Assembly (NCBI GenBank): GCA_963639765.1
Contig: CAVHXA010000029.1
Location: 1-20,804 of the forward strand
DNA length: 20,804 bases
DNA from: CAVHXA01 sp963639765
GTDB lineage: Bacteria > Bacillota > Clostridia > Oscillospirales > Oscillospiraceae
Reading direction: 5' to 3'
How positions within the stretch are numbered: position 1 is the stretch's first letter; every line of letters begins with the position of its first letter. This document shows, piece by piece, positions 1 to 8,447 of this stretch. A model generated the notes under the pieces. It made no database searches. It was not told the DNA's origin and saw only the letters and a program-made list of their open reading frames with translations. A program made the position numbers and the translations under genes.

Positions 1-2
1 AT

Positions 3-89
3 TACCATTTACCCAAACCCATTGACGCACAGCAGATTTACGATATTTTAAGGAAATGTGCAATACAGAGCAACGGAGCCGAGCAGTAA
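3..89 (+). CDS. C-terminal end of a receiver-domain protein (partial)
   Basis: Only the last 28 codons are in the window, ending at a TAA at 87-89. The reading frame gives a peptide that begins YHLPKPIDAQQIYDILRKC. This matches the end of a CheY-like receiver domain: the conserved Lys-Pro pair after beta-5, followed by the alpha-5 helix. The two kinases in this window end the same way (HIAKPISMDEI and HLSKPLDITAL), so the missing gene is probably another hybrid kinase or response regulator. The next gene starts 33 bp downstream on the same strand with no terminator between, so the two are likely co-transcribed. The fragment is short and the call rests on this one motif. Confidence 0.6.
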   Translation, partial: YHLPKPIDAQQIYDILRKCAIQSNGAEQ

Positions 90-122
90 AAGAAAATACA
101 AAAAAGGAGAGCGAACGGGCAT

Positions 123-3100
123 ATGATAAATCATATCGATTTAATGTCGGCGCTGACCGCTGATTATCTCAATGTTTATGTGCTGCGTCCCGGGGAGGAC
201 AGTGCCGACATCATAAAGCTAAAGGGCTATGTGACGCATGGAATTTCAGACACTCCGCAGGGTTTTTGTTATTCCGCGCTTCTGCATACCTATGCCGAAG
301 ACCGTGTATACAGCGAAGACAGAGATAACTTTTTGAAGATGCTCTCGCCCGATGCTCTGCTTGAAACTTTCTCCGACGGACGGGATCGTTTTGAATGCAG
401 CTACCGCATCATTGAGGACGGCGATATCCACTACTTCAAGGCACACTACAGCCGCATTTCAAAGCCGGAGGAAGATCTGCGCCTTGTTGTGGCTTTCCGC
501 AATATCGACTCTATAGTCAGGGTAGGGCATGAGCAGCACACCAAAGGGCTATACAGTGCCTACAACGCCATTTCCGGCATTTTCTTCTCCCTGCACAGAG
601 TGAATATTCAAAAAAATGTTTATACTACCATCAAGACCACGCCGTCGATCGAAAAGGCGACTATCCCCGATTCCGACAACTATGACGCCAACGCCGAGCG
701 CATTATCCGCGCGCTCTCATCGAAGTGGAGCTGCGAGGAAGCGCTTCGCTTTGTGGACAGGAGCACGCTCAAAGAGCGTATGGCGGGCAAAACCCACATC
801 ATGATGGACTTTCTGTCCTATGCGTCAGCGTCGTGCAGGCTGCACTTTTTCAGCGAAGATGAGGACAAAGACGGAGAACTGTGCCATGTTATTTTCGCCG
901 TGGAAAAAGTGGACGAAGATACGAGCCAGGCAATTATCAATGTTCTTTCCCGGGATTATCGAAATGTGTTCTGGATAAATCTTGAAGACGGATCTTCACG
1001 CATACTCAAGGATACGGGTTTTACGGGCGAAAAGAAAAATCAGAGATTCTTATATGACGAGTTCTGCAAGAAGTTTATTGACAGCCGCGTTCATCCCGAG
1101 GATCGCGAGGCACTTGAAAGGAATATTTCTCTGAAACATTTGCGCGAGGTATTCCGTGAGAAGGACGAGCTTAACGGGAACTATCGTGCCTTGACGGATG
1201 GCGAGGTGCATCATTACCGCTACGCCTTTTTCAAACTGGCAAATCTCAATTCTGTCGTCGCGGGCTTCCGCAATGTTGACGACATCATCGCCAGACACGA
1301 GGCAGAGGAACGGAGTCAGCGCGAGAAAGAGCTGTCTTACCAGAACCAGCTGAAAGAGCAGTTGATGATATCTTCTACGTTGGCACGTAAGTTCACAAAC
1401 GCCTATTTTGTGGACATGGAAAAAGAAACGCTAAGAATTCTGAAACTGAGCGATGGCTATGATGAACTTCTGAACCTGGAAGGCGAGCACGAAGTGCCGT
1501 TTGACAGTCTTCGTAAGCATTGGCTGGACACCGTTGTGTGTCCGGAGGACAGAGAGAGAGTCAGCAGGGTTTTCGAAACGGAAAATGTCAAAAAGCTTCT
1601 TGCTTCGCAGGGTGAATTCACCGGACATTACCGCAGCATTATAAACGAAAAGGTCCATAATTTTCAATACAGCGTGAAAAGAATGGATATGCCCGGCATG
1701 AAAGCGGTGCTTGGTTTTCAGAATGTTGACGAGATTGTTGAGCAGCATCTCGCACGGGAGCGAAGCGAACGCGAGATGGAGAAAGCGGCAAGAGAACACG
1801 CCGAGGTCATTTCGGCTGTGTCTACCATATATTCCACAATTTTCAGAGCGGAGCTCGATACACATCGCTATGAGGTGCTGAACAGCGTTCCGCTGATGGG
1901 AAAAGTCGCCGGAACAGGCGGAAACTTTGATGATGTGAAGGAACAGGTCTTTTCGGCGTTTATTACTCCCGAAATGCAGGCGCCTATGCGGGAGTTCCTG
2001 GATCTTGACACGCTTGCGGACAGGCTCGGGGATGTAAACACCATATCGACCGAATATAAAAATCCTGCCAATGTGTGGTTTGAATCGCGCTTTATCGTAA
2101 AGCGCAGGGACGAAAACGGCTCTGCCAAGGAGGCTCTCTATGTTGCCCGCAACATCACCTCCGAAAAGATGCGGGAGTTTGAGCAGCAGGAGCAGCTGAC
2201 ACATGCTTTGACGGCGGCGCAGCAGGCGAATAGAGCAAAATCCACATTCCTGAACAGTATGTCCCATGACATTCGTACGCCCATGAACGCCATCATAGGC
2301 TTTACGGCGCTGGCACAGACACATATAGACGATCAGGCTCAGGTGCGCGATTGTCTGGCAAAGATCAGTGTTTCAAGCAGCCATTTGCTGCGTCTTATCA
2401 ATGACGTTCTCGACATGAGCCGCATTGAAAACGGGACGGTAAAGCTGGACGAAAAGCCGATACATATCCCGGATCTTCTGCACGATTTTCGCACTATGAT
2501 ACAGGGGCTGGTCAATGACAAGAATCAGAACCTTTTTATCGATACGCAGGATGTGGTGCATGAGGACGTAATTGCCGATAGGCTGCGCCTGAATCAAGTG
2601 CTTATAAACATCGTGGGCAATGCCGTCAAATACACGCCTCCGGGCGGCGACATCATGGTTCGCCTCCTTGAAAAGCCCTGCTCTGTAAAGAATCACGCGA
2701 CCTACGAGTTCACCGTGAAGGATACCGGCATCGGTATGTCACGGGAATTTCTTGCGCATATATTTGAGTCCTTCACAAGAGAACGCAGCTCGACCGTTGT
2801 CGGTATTCAGGGGACGGGGCTCGGCATGGCAATTACAAAAAATATCGTGGATATGATGGGCGGCAGTATCACGGCGGAGAGCGAGGAGGGCAAGGGCTCT
2901 CTGTTCACGGTCACGCTGGATTTGCGTCTTGCCGCCGAACCGGTGAAAAATGATCCGATACCGGCGCTTCGCGGCGCAAGAGCTCTTGTGGTAGACGACG
3001 ATATGAATACCTGCAGAAGCGTCAGCAAGATGCTGCGTGACATTGAAATGCGTCCCGATTGGTCGACCACCGGCAGAGAGGCAATCATCCGTACGCAGGA

Positions 3101-3782
3101 TGCTGCGGAAATGAAGGATGAGTACAAGGTCTATATCATCGACTATCTGATGCCGGATATGAACGGCATCGAAACGGTACGCCGAATTCGTAAGATCATC
3201 AGCGAGGATGTGCCGATTATTGTGCTCACCGCATACGACTGGGCGGACTTTGAACAGGAGGCAAGAGACGCGGGCGTTACCGCTTTTGTATCCAAGCCGC
3301 TCTTCTTATCCGAACTCAGGTGTGCCCTGACAAATCGAGAGCCGGATAAAAATGTCGCCAAGCCAAAGCCGACCTGCTATGATTACAGCGGAAAACATGT
3401 TCTTCTCGTTGAGGATAACGAACTGAACAGGGAAATCGCAACGGCAATACTTGAGGGTACCGGTATGAAGGTGGATACGGCGACAGACGGTATGGAGGCC
3501 GTGGATATTATGTATAAGGCGGCCGAAGACGAATATGATTTGATCTTCATGGACATTCAGATGCCGAAGATGGACGGATACACCGCAACACGAGAAATAC
3601 GCACGTTTGCAAATAACAGAAAAGCAAACATTCCCATCGTTGCAATGACCGCAAATGCGTTTGAAGAAGACAGAAAGAAATCTCTTGACGCGGGAATGGA
3701 CGGTCATATCGCAAAGCCTATCAGCATGGATGAGATAGCGAAGGTTCTCAATATCGTGTTTGCCGAGAATGAGCAAGGATAG
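123..3782 (+). CDS. Soluble hybrid histidine kinase, five PAS-like modules, two receivers
   Basis: A 1219-residue sensor kinase with no signal peptide or membrane segment, so it probably senses in the cytoplasm. The first ~705 residues hold five tandem PAS-like modules (about 1-135, 140-270, 271-400, 425-560, 575-705). Modules 1, 3 and 4 share a central EDR motif and a closing FRN[VI]D / FQNVD motif; modules 3 and 4 are followed by a charged helical linker. Then come a HisKA domain with phospho-acceptor His715 in MSHDIRTPMNAI, an HATPase domain (N-box NAVKYTPPGG, G1 box DTGIGM from residue 867, G2 box GTGLGMAIT), and two intact receivers with acceptor Asp1007 (IIDYLMPDMNG) and Asp1144 (FMDIQMPKMDG). 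It has no Hpt domain, so phosphate would need a separate Hpt protein. AAGGAG lies 13 nt before the ATG, slightly long. A GGDEF gene follows 37 bp downstream. The signal sensed is unknown. Confidence 0.93.
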   Translation: MINHIDLMSALTADYLNVYVLRPGEDSADIIKLKGYVTHGISDTPQGFCYSALLHTYAEDRVYSEDRDNFLKMLSPDALLETFSDGRDRFECSYRIIEDGDIHYFKAHYSRISKPEEDLRLVVAFRNIDSIVRVGHEQHTKGLYSAYNAISGIFFSLHRVNIQKNVYTTIKTTPSIEKATIPDSDNYDANAERIIRALSSKWSCEEALRFVDRSTLKERMAGKTHIMMDFLSYASASCRLHFFSEDEDKDGELCHVIFAVEKVDEDTSQAIINVLSRDYRNVFWINLEDGSSRILKDTGFTGEKKNQRFLYDEFCKKFIDSRVHPEDREALERNISLKHLREVFREKDELNGNYRALTDGEVHHYRYAFFKLANLNSVVAGFRNVDDIIARHEAEERSQREKELSYQNQLKEQLMISSTLARKFTNAYFVDMEKETLRILKLSDGYDELLNLEGEHEVPFDSLRKHWLDTVVCPEDRERVSRVFETENVKKLLASQGEFTGHYRSIINEKVHNFQYSVKRMDMPGMKAVLGFQNVDEIVEQHLARERSEREMEKAAREHAEVISAVSTIYSTIFRAELDTHRYEVLNSVPLMGKVAGTGGNFDDVKEQVFSAFITPEMQAPMREFLDLDTLADRLGDVNTISTEYKNPANVWFESRFIVKRRDENGSAKEALYVARNITSEKMREFEQQEQLTHALTAAQQANRAKSTFLNSMSHDIRTPMNAIIGFTALAQTHIDDQAQVRDCLAKISVSSSHLLRLINDVLDMSRIENGTVKLDEKPIHIPDLLHDFRTMIQGLVNDKNQNLFIDTQDVVHEDVIADRLRLNQVLINIVGNAVKYTPPGGDIMVRLLEKPCSVKNHATYEFTVKDTGIGMSREFLAHIFESFTRERSSTVVGIQGTGLGMAITKNIVDMMGGSITAESEEGKGSLFTVTLDLRLAAEPVKNDPIPALRGARALVVDDDMNTCRSVSKMLRDIEMRPDWSTTGREAIIRTQDAAEMKDEYKVYIIDYLMPDMNGIETVRRIRKIISEDVPIIVLTAYDWADFEQEARDAGVTAFVSKPLFLSELRCALTNREPDKNVAKPKPTCYDYSGKHVLLVEDNELNREIATAILEGTGMKVDTATDGMEAVDIMYKAAEDEYDLIFMDIQMPKMDGYTATREIRTFANNRKANIPIVAMTANAFEEDRKKSLDAGMDGHIAKPISMDEIAKVLNIVFAENEQG

Positions 3783-3819
3783 ACCTTGATTCGGATCGGT
3801 ATTTCGTATTGAAAGTTGG

Positions 3820-4989
3820 TTGGTTAATTTGATTGATTTGAAAGAAATAATCGTAGCAAACGGGATAACCGTAATGATGATGCTGTATCTTCTTGTTTGC
3901 AGGCAAAAAAACAGAGAATGTACCCGTGCCGAAGATAAAATATACGACGGAATGGTTTTAATAAACCTGCTCGGGGCTGTATTGGAGACAATTTCGTTTC
4001 TTGTAGACGGAAAAGATATTCCCGGCGGTCGTTTGCTGAACTATTTGTCCAACAGTCTGTGCTTTGTGTGTACTGTGAGCATAGGATTGCTGTGGTGTCT
4101 GTATGTGGAACTTTACATTTATCAGAACCGTAAAAAGATCTTCCGTTACGCAAGAATAATTATGATCCCATGGTTTGTTGAGATTATGGCTGTTATCTGC
4201 AATCCTTTTGGTTCCGGGATTATTTTTGCCGTGTCGGAAAACAACATATACCAAAGAAAGAGCGGTGTTATCCTCGGATACATCACACTTATAATATATT
4301 TTGCTTACAGCATCTATCTGGTGTATTGTTCCGACCCGCGGAAGCTCAGGCTTCATTTCTTCCCGGTGCTGTATTTTGTAATTCCGTGTCTTGCAGGGGT
4401 CGTTTTGCAATTTGCGTTCTATGGAATAACGGCATCATTTATATCTGTGGCGTTGGCTCTGATTTTCGTGCAGATGCAGACTTATGCGGAAAACGCTTAT
4501 GTGGATGAGCTTTCGGGCCTTTTTAACCGAAGGTATCTGAATGGATTGTTTGCGAAAAAAGAAAGCGCCGCGAGAGGCTCTCTGCATGGAATTATGATGG
4601 ATATAAACAATTTCAAATGTATTAACGATACCTTCGGGCACGAGGCCGGAGATCGCGCTATCCGCCGGATGGGGGAAGTGCTGCTTGAATCCACGCCGAA
4701 CGGCGGTATAGCATTTCGGTACTCGGGGGATGAGTTTATAGTGTTGCTGCCGGATGCCGATGACGCGGCTGTGCGTTCTGTGCTGGATGAAATCAACAAC
4801 AATCTCGCGCAATTTAATCAGTCCGGTACGGAATCGTTCGAATTAAGTGCGGCTATGGGATATACAAGGTTTGAACTGAATGATACTTTTGAAACCTTCA
4901 AAAGGAAAATGGATGAGGAAATGTACAAAGAAAAGCGGAAGTATCACTCGGCAAACCGGAAAACCGGAGAAGAGAATATCATTTATTAA
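3820..4989 (+). CDS. Membrane diguanylate cyclase (GGDEF), SGDEF variant
   Basis: A 389-residue protein. About 210 N-terminal residues contain six or seven hydrophobic segments, and a GGDEF domain runs from residue ~229 (DELSGLFNRRYL) to ~380. Substrate and metal motifs are present (MDINNFKCINDTFGHEAGD). The signature is SGDEF at 302-306; Ser in the first position occurs in active cyclases, so c-di-GMP synthesis from two GTP at the inner membrane face is likely. No RxxD inhibitory site precedes it (PNGG is there instead). The frame opens after a stop at 3787-3789 and offers TTG at 3820 or 3829, or ATG at 3874. TTG 3820 gives an N-terminus ahead of the first membrane segment like that of the other two cyclases here, but its ribosome site (GAAAG) is weak, so the start is uncertain. 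It follows the PAS kinase by 37 bp and probably shares its transcript. Confidence 0.88.
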   Translation: MVNLIDLKEIIVANGITVMMMLYLLVCRQKNRECTRAEDKIYDGMVLINLLGAVLETISFLVDGKDIPGGRLLNYLSNSLCFVCTVSIGLLWCLYVELYIYQNRKKIFRYARIIMIPWFVEIMAVICNPFGSGIIFAVSENNIYQRKSGVILGYITLIIYFAYSIYLVYCSDPRKLRLHFFPVLYFVIPCLAGVVLQFAFYGITASFISVALALIFVQMQTYAENAYVDELSGLFNRRYLNGLFAKKESAARGSLHGIMMDINNFKCINDTFGHEAGDRAIRRMGEVLLESTPNGGIAFRYSGDEFIVLLPDADDAAVRSVLDEINNNLAQFNQSGTESFELSAAMGYTRFELNDTFETFKRKMDEEMYKEKRKYHSANRKTGEENIIY

Positions 4990-5232
4990 TGTCATTTGCC
5001 ATGCCCGGAAATTTCCCGAATCGAATTTGTTCGCTCCGGAATCGTTTGCCAAGACTTTTCATTAAAAAAACAAGAAAAACCGAGAAACGTACATACATAC
5101 GAATCCCGGCTTTTCTTTTGCTGCCGTTGCCACGGCTCAATATTTTGTTTTTTGCCCGGTTATCAGCCCGCTGCTTTTTGAGCAGGCGCCTTTTTCGGGA
5201 ATTGCCGCCCGGTTGTTCCTTTTACTGAGATT

Positions 5233-6330
5233 TTATATGCTCTGCTCGGCCGCCCTGTGTTTTTGCCAAAAGCGTTCCTTGTTTTCATATAACATTTTAT
5301 CGGCGTTTTTGTATGCGATATTAAAGTCGTCCGCTTTATCAAAGCAGGAAAATCCATAGGAAACCCCGTAAGGGAGAGCGGTGGTGCTTATATTGCTCTC
5401 GATTTTCTGTAAAAGTTGATTTACATCGTTTTCATCGGCTTGGGAATACAGAATAACAAATTCATCACCGCCGATACGGTAGAATTCCGCTTTTGAGGGT
5501 AATATCGAAATGACAGATTGCCCGAAATTTTTAAGAGCGCCGTCGCCGTATAAATGTCCGAGTTCATCGTTGATGCGCTTCAGCCCGTTCAAATCGAAAA
5601 TAATGAAATATCGGAAACCGTCACGTTTTATGTCGTGGTAGAATTTGGTTCGCTGGTAAGCTCCGGTCAGAGAATCTTTTATGTAATAATCTATATAAAA
5701 ATAGATATAATAGAATATCATACCGATAATGCATGCCATCGGAAGCGAGCCCAACAAATTACACGCTGATTCCAAATAAACCGAAAGCACGATCATTATG
5801 ACAACGGGTATGGCGACTTTCCATTCTGTACCGTAGTTGTTGCATGAATCTGACCTGAGGATAACCACCAAACACACGAGATATATGGTTCCTACTACAA
5901 AGGGCAGATATTTGAGCGGCCCTCCGGAATATCTGTTTGCATCGTCGAATGTAAATACGATGCCGCAAAGAGGAGAAATCAGCATACAGGCTGCATTTAC
6001 GGCAAGAGGTATCGCCGCAAGGAGCGAGATGTGTTTTGCTTTCTGCTTTTTTTGAAGCGGTATCAACAGCAGAATATAAGCTATCCCCGGACGCAAAATA
6101 TATGCAATGATGGAGAACAACCATCGCTGCCAGTTGCTGTGTGTGTAATTCGGGAATGCAAAAGAGATTTCGGCCATTTCCGACAGAATAACGGCCAAAA
6201 TCGCGATCACTCCCGCAATAAAATAATTGGAGATACTTCTCATCGGCGTGGCCTTTCCCGCAAAAAGAAAAGCAAGAAAACAAACACAAGCCACTATGGG
6301 AACTAAATAATTTTGAATTTGTTCCAGCAA
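5233..6330 (-). CDS. Membrane diguanylate cyclase (GGDEF)
   Basis: A 365-residue protein with a polytopic N-terminal region (about six hydrophobic segments over ~200 residues, unrecognised sensor type) and a C-terminal GGDEF domain beginning at DSLTGAYQRTKF. The signature is a canonical GGDEF at residues 287-291 (YRIGGDEFVIL), with FDLNGLKRINDELGHLYGD upstream, so it should make c-di-GMP. The usual RxxD inhibitory site is absent (PSKA). The frame is open back to a TTG at 6345, but AGGAGA at 6337-6342 lies inside that extension and sits 7 nt before a TTG at 6330-6328, so I place the start there (N-terminus MLEQIQNYLVPIVACV). It is a single gene on this strand: convergent with the preceding cyclase, divergent from the lipoprotein gene. 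Its promoter is unclear; TGTCAA/ATTATA at 6391/6371 (TTGACA/TATAAT on its strand) has only a 14-bp spacer. Confidence 0.88.
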   Translation of the reverse strand: MLEQIQNYLVPIVACVCFLAFLFAGKATPMRSISNYFIAGVIAILAVILSEMAEISFAFPNYTHSNWQRWLFSIIAYILRPGIAYILLLIPLQKKQKAKHISLLAAIPLAVNAACMLISPLCGIVFTFDDANRYSGGPLKYLPFVVGTIYLVCLVVILRSDSCNNYGTEWKVAIPVVIMIVLSVYLESACNLLGSLPMACIIGMIFYYIYFYIDYYIKDSLTGAYQRTKFYHDIKRDGFRYFIIFDLNGLKRINDELGHLYGDGALKNFGQSVISILPSKAEFYRIGGDEFVILYSQADENDVNQLLQKIESNISTTALPYGVSYGFSCFDKADDFNIAYKNADKMLYENKERFWQKHRAAEQSI

Positions 6331-6521
6331 AATACTTCTCCTCAAGATTAATATATCACATTAAATCGTTATTATAGGTATCACTGCCGATGTCAAACGA
6401 ACATTAAAACACTTCACCATACAGATTACCGAATATTATAGCGGATTTCGTTTAAAAAATCAACCGTTTTTCGAAAAAAATAATTGCTTCTCAAAAAAGC
6501 CGCTGCCAAGCAAAAAAGGAC

Positions 6522-6550
6522 TTGAAAATAGATAAATTTTGATGTATAAT
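6522..6550 (+). promoter_or_regulatory. Sigma-A-type promoter of the lipoprotein/kinase operon
   Basis: TTGAAA at 6522-6527 and TATAAT at 6545-6550 are separated by 17 bp, close to the housekeeping consensus. Transcription would start near 6557, giving a leader of about 44 nt that ends in GGAGG (6588-6592), 8 nt before the ATG at 6601. No hairpin or operator is evident in that short leader. The rest of 6331-6521 is AT-rich with no gene. Confidence 0.75.
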
Positions 6551-6600
6551 GTAAACAAATACGGGTAAATTGTACGAAAATTCAGTCGGAGGAAACTAAA

Positions 6601-8439
6601 ATGACAATGAAGAAAATATTCGCATTTCTTATGGTTGCGGTCATTGCGTCGTCATTGCTGGTCGCGTGCGCGAACAATGATGCCGAAACCGGTACCGGTA
6701 CCGATACCGGAACAACCGTGCATGAACCGATTACCATTATAGATGGTCAGCGGGATTACTCCAAATTTATCGAATTGGTGCACGAAAAATATCCCGAAAT
6801 CAATATTGAGGTTGTTCCGTATAGAGGGCGCAATATGTCCGCCTACATGAAGCAGCAGCTTGAAACAGGCAGTATGCCCGATATTTATTCCACCACGCAG
6901 GCGTGGGACACGGAATTGCAAAAAGAGCATTTGGTTGATTTATCAGGTTATGCTGTATCCGAGAGGTACAGCCCTGCACGTCTGAATGAATACATTGAAG
7001 ACGGCAGTCTTTATTTGCTTCCGTTTGACTACTCCATCAACGGAATTTTGTATAATAAAACACTGTTGGAAAGCAATAATATAGCCGTACCCACAAGCTT
7101 CAAACAGCTGCGGGAGGAGACGATTCCCGCGCTGCAGGCTAACGGAATAAAGGTTGCTAACTGCTTGCTGGATCTTCCCGGAACGGGATTCCAATACTTT
7201 TTCAATGTAAATTCAACGGGATTTATGAATACCAAGAACGGCATGAAGTGGCGCAGCAATTTCAGCGATGCAGACAGTGATACCTTTGCATCCGACAACG
7301 AGAATCTGAAAGCCTGCGCCGACTACTTGCAGCAGTGGATCGATTGCGGCATGATCAATTGGGAGGAAGGCGTCAGCGGCGAATATTCCAATACACTGAA
7401 TGGCTTCATGGAAGGAAATACGGCATTCCTCGTCGGTGCGGTACACCGTTTCACTCAAAACGAAGACGGTACGGGCGATCGGTACGGCCTGATGCCGTAT
7501 CTAAGTGAAGACGGCAGTCAGAACGCATACATAACCCAGACCGCCCGCCTTTATGGCTTGAACAAGGAATTGGAAAAGCCCGGGAATGAGCAGAAGCTGG
7601 AAGATGCCATGCATGTGTTGGAGGTCCTTTCGACGAATGAGGGCTACATAGCGATAAACGGTGCTGAGTCTACCAATATGTGTTCTATCGTTGATTTCAA
7701 ACTGGTCGACGATTCGCCTTACGAAGAGGCAATGCAGCAGGTCAGCAAAGGACATGCAATGAATCTGGTCTATACCGGATGGGATAACTATCTTGCTTCT
7801 TTCGGAAATAAGGTAATAAGCTGGATCCGCGGAGAAACCACGGGGGCGGAGGCGCTGAAATCGCTGGATAATGATAAGCTTGAGGTACGCGCAAACGGCG
7901 GCGCGAAGGTGTACGCTACCGTTACCGAGGAACTTGATACGGTTCAGGCGGCACAGCTCTCAGGCCAGATGTTCCTTGACGCCACCGGTGCAGATGCCGC
8001 GCTGATCTCATATAACGTGTACAGCCCGGATGTTCCGGCACTTATGGAAAACAGTTACGGTGCGAACGGACGCATTCTTAAAGGCGGGATGACCGATGAA
8101 TATATTACTGTCTTTCTGCCTACCGGTTGGTCCGATAAGCTGATGACGGCGGATTTTTCCGGAAGTACCATAAAGCAAATGGCAGCGGAAGGGTGCGATA
8201 CCAGAGGCACCGGATTTAAGTATCCGTATGTTTTCCTGACTGCCGATGGCGCGCCGCTTGAGGATGACAAGACCTACACGGTAGTGTTGTGCGGCTATAA
8301 TAAAGCGGAAAAGGAATCGCTCGGACTCAAGGATACGGGCATTGTCGGCCTTGATGCCGCCAGGGAATATTTACTGAAGGTAGGAGAAGTGTCTTCAAAA
8401 ACATTGAACGATTCGCTTGTACAGTCCGTTTCGCAATGA
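6601..8439 (+). CDS. Lipoprotein: ABC-type solute-binding domain fused to 5'-nucleotidase C-terminal-like domain
   Basis: A 612-residue exported lipoprotein. The signal peptide ends in a lipobox (LLVAC, lipidated Cys23). Residues ~40-430 look like a family-1 extracellular solute-binding protein: KFIELVHEKYPEINIEVVPY, then MPDIYSTTQAWDTELQKEHLVDLSGY, and a YNKTLLESNNI segment, as in carbohydrate-binding proteins. Residues ~435-600 resemble the C-terminal substrate domain of secreted 5'-nucleotidases: a TGADAALIS segment, GGMTDEYITVFLP, then ADGAPLEDDKTYTVVLCGYNKAE. The metallophosphatase catalytic half of that family is absent, so this domain may bind a nucleotide-like ligand without hydrolysing it. 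No permease or ATPase gene is nearby, and the stop codon overlaps the ATG of a possible upstream start of the following kinase. A sensory role presenting ligand to that kinase is therefore more likely than transport. The second assignment is from motif memory, not a search. Confidence 0.85.
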   Translation: MTMKKIFAFLMVAVIASSLLVACANNDAETGTGTDTGTTVHEPITIIDGQRDYSKFIELVHEKYPEINIEVVPYRGRNMSAYMKQQLETGSMPDIYSTTQAWDTELQKEHLVDLSGYAVSERYSPARLNEYIEDGSLYLLPFDYSINGILYNKTLLESNNIAVPTSFKQLREETIPALQANGIKVANCLLDLPGTGFQYFFNVNSTGFMNTKNGMKWRSNFSDADSDTFASDNENLKACADYLQQWIDCGMINWEEGVSGEYSNTLNGFMEGNTAFLVGAVHRFTQNEDGTGDRYGLMPYLSEDGSQNAYITQTARLYGLNKELEKPGNEQKLEDAMHVLEVLSTNEGYIAINGAESTNMCSIVDFKLVDDSPYEEAMQQVSKGHAMNLVYTGWDNYLASFGNKVISWIRGETTGAEALKSLDNDKLEVRANGGAKVYATVTEELDTVQAAQLSGQMFLDATGADAALISYNVYSPDVPALMENSYGANGRILKGGMTDEYITVFLPTGWSDKLMTADFSGSTIKQMAAEGCDTRGTGFKYPYVFLTADGAPLEDDKTYTVVLCGYNKAEKESLGLKDTGIVGLDAAREYLLKVGEVSSKTLNDSLVQSVSQ

Positions 8440-8447
8440 GGAGATTT

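Noticed and set aside
1431..2324. 297-codon open frame on the minus strand
   Set aside because: It lies wholly inside the PAS kinase gene, has no ribosome site, and its translation is basic and Cys/His-rich like an antisense shadow.
5171..5195. Possible terminator CTGCT/AGCAG followed by five T between the convergent GGDEF genes
   Set aside because: The stem is only 5 bp and the T-run is separated from it by GCGCC, so it is too weak to annotate.
4880..5228. Small plus-strand frames across the end of the GGDEF gene and the 243-bp gap
   Set aside because: They overlap the GGDEF coding end, are basic and compositionally odd, and lack a ribosome site. The gap seems to hold no gene.
6371..6396. 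Promoter for the minus-strand GGDEF gene (TTGACA and TATAAT on that strand)
   Set aside because: Both hexamers are perfect but the spacer is only 14 bp, shorter than sigma-A normally accepts; noted in the gene entry only.
6601..8439. Treating the lipoprotein as part of an ABC sugar importer
   Set aside because: No permease or ATPase is adjacent, the next gene is a kinase, and the protein carries an extra domain not seen in transporter binding proteins.
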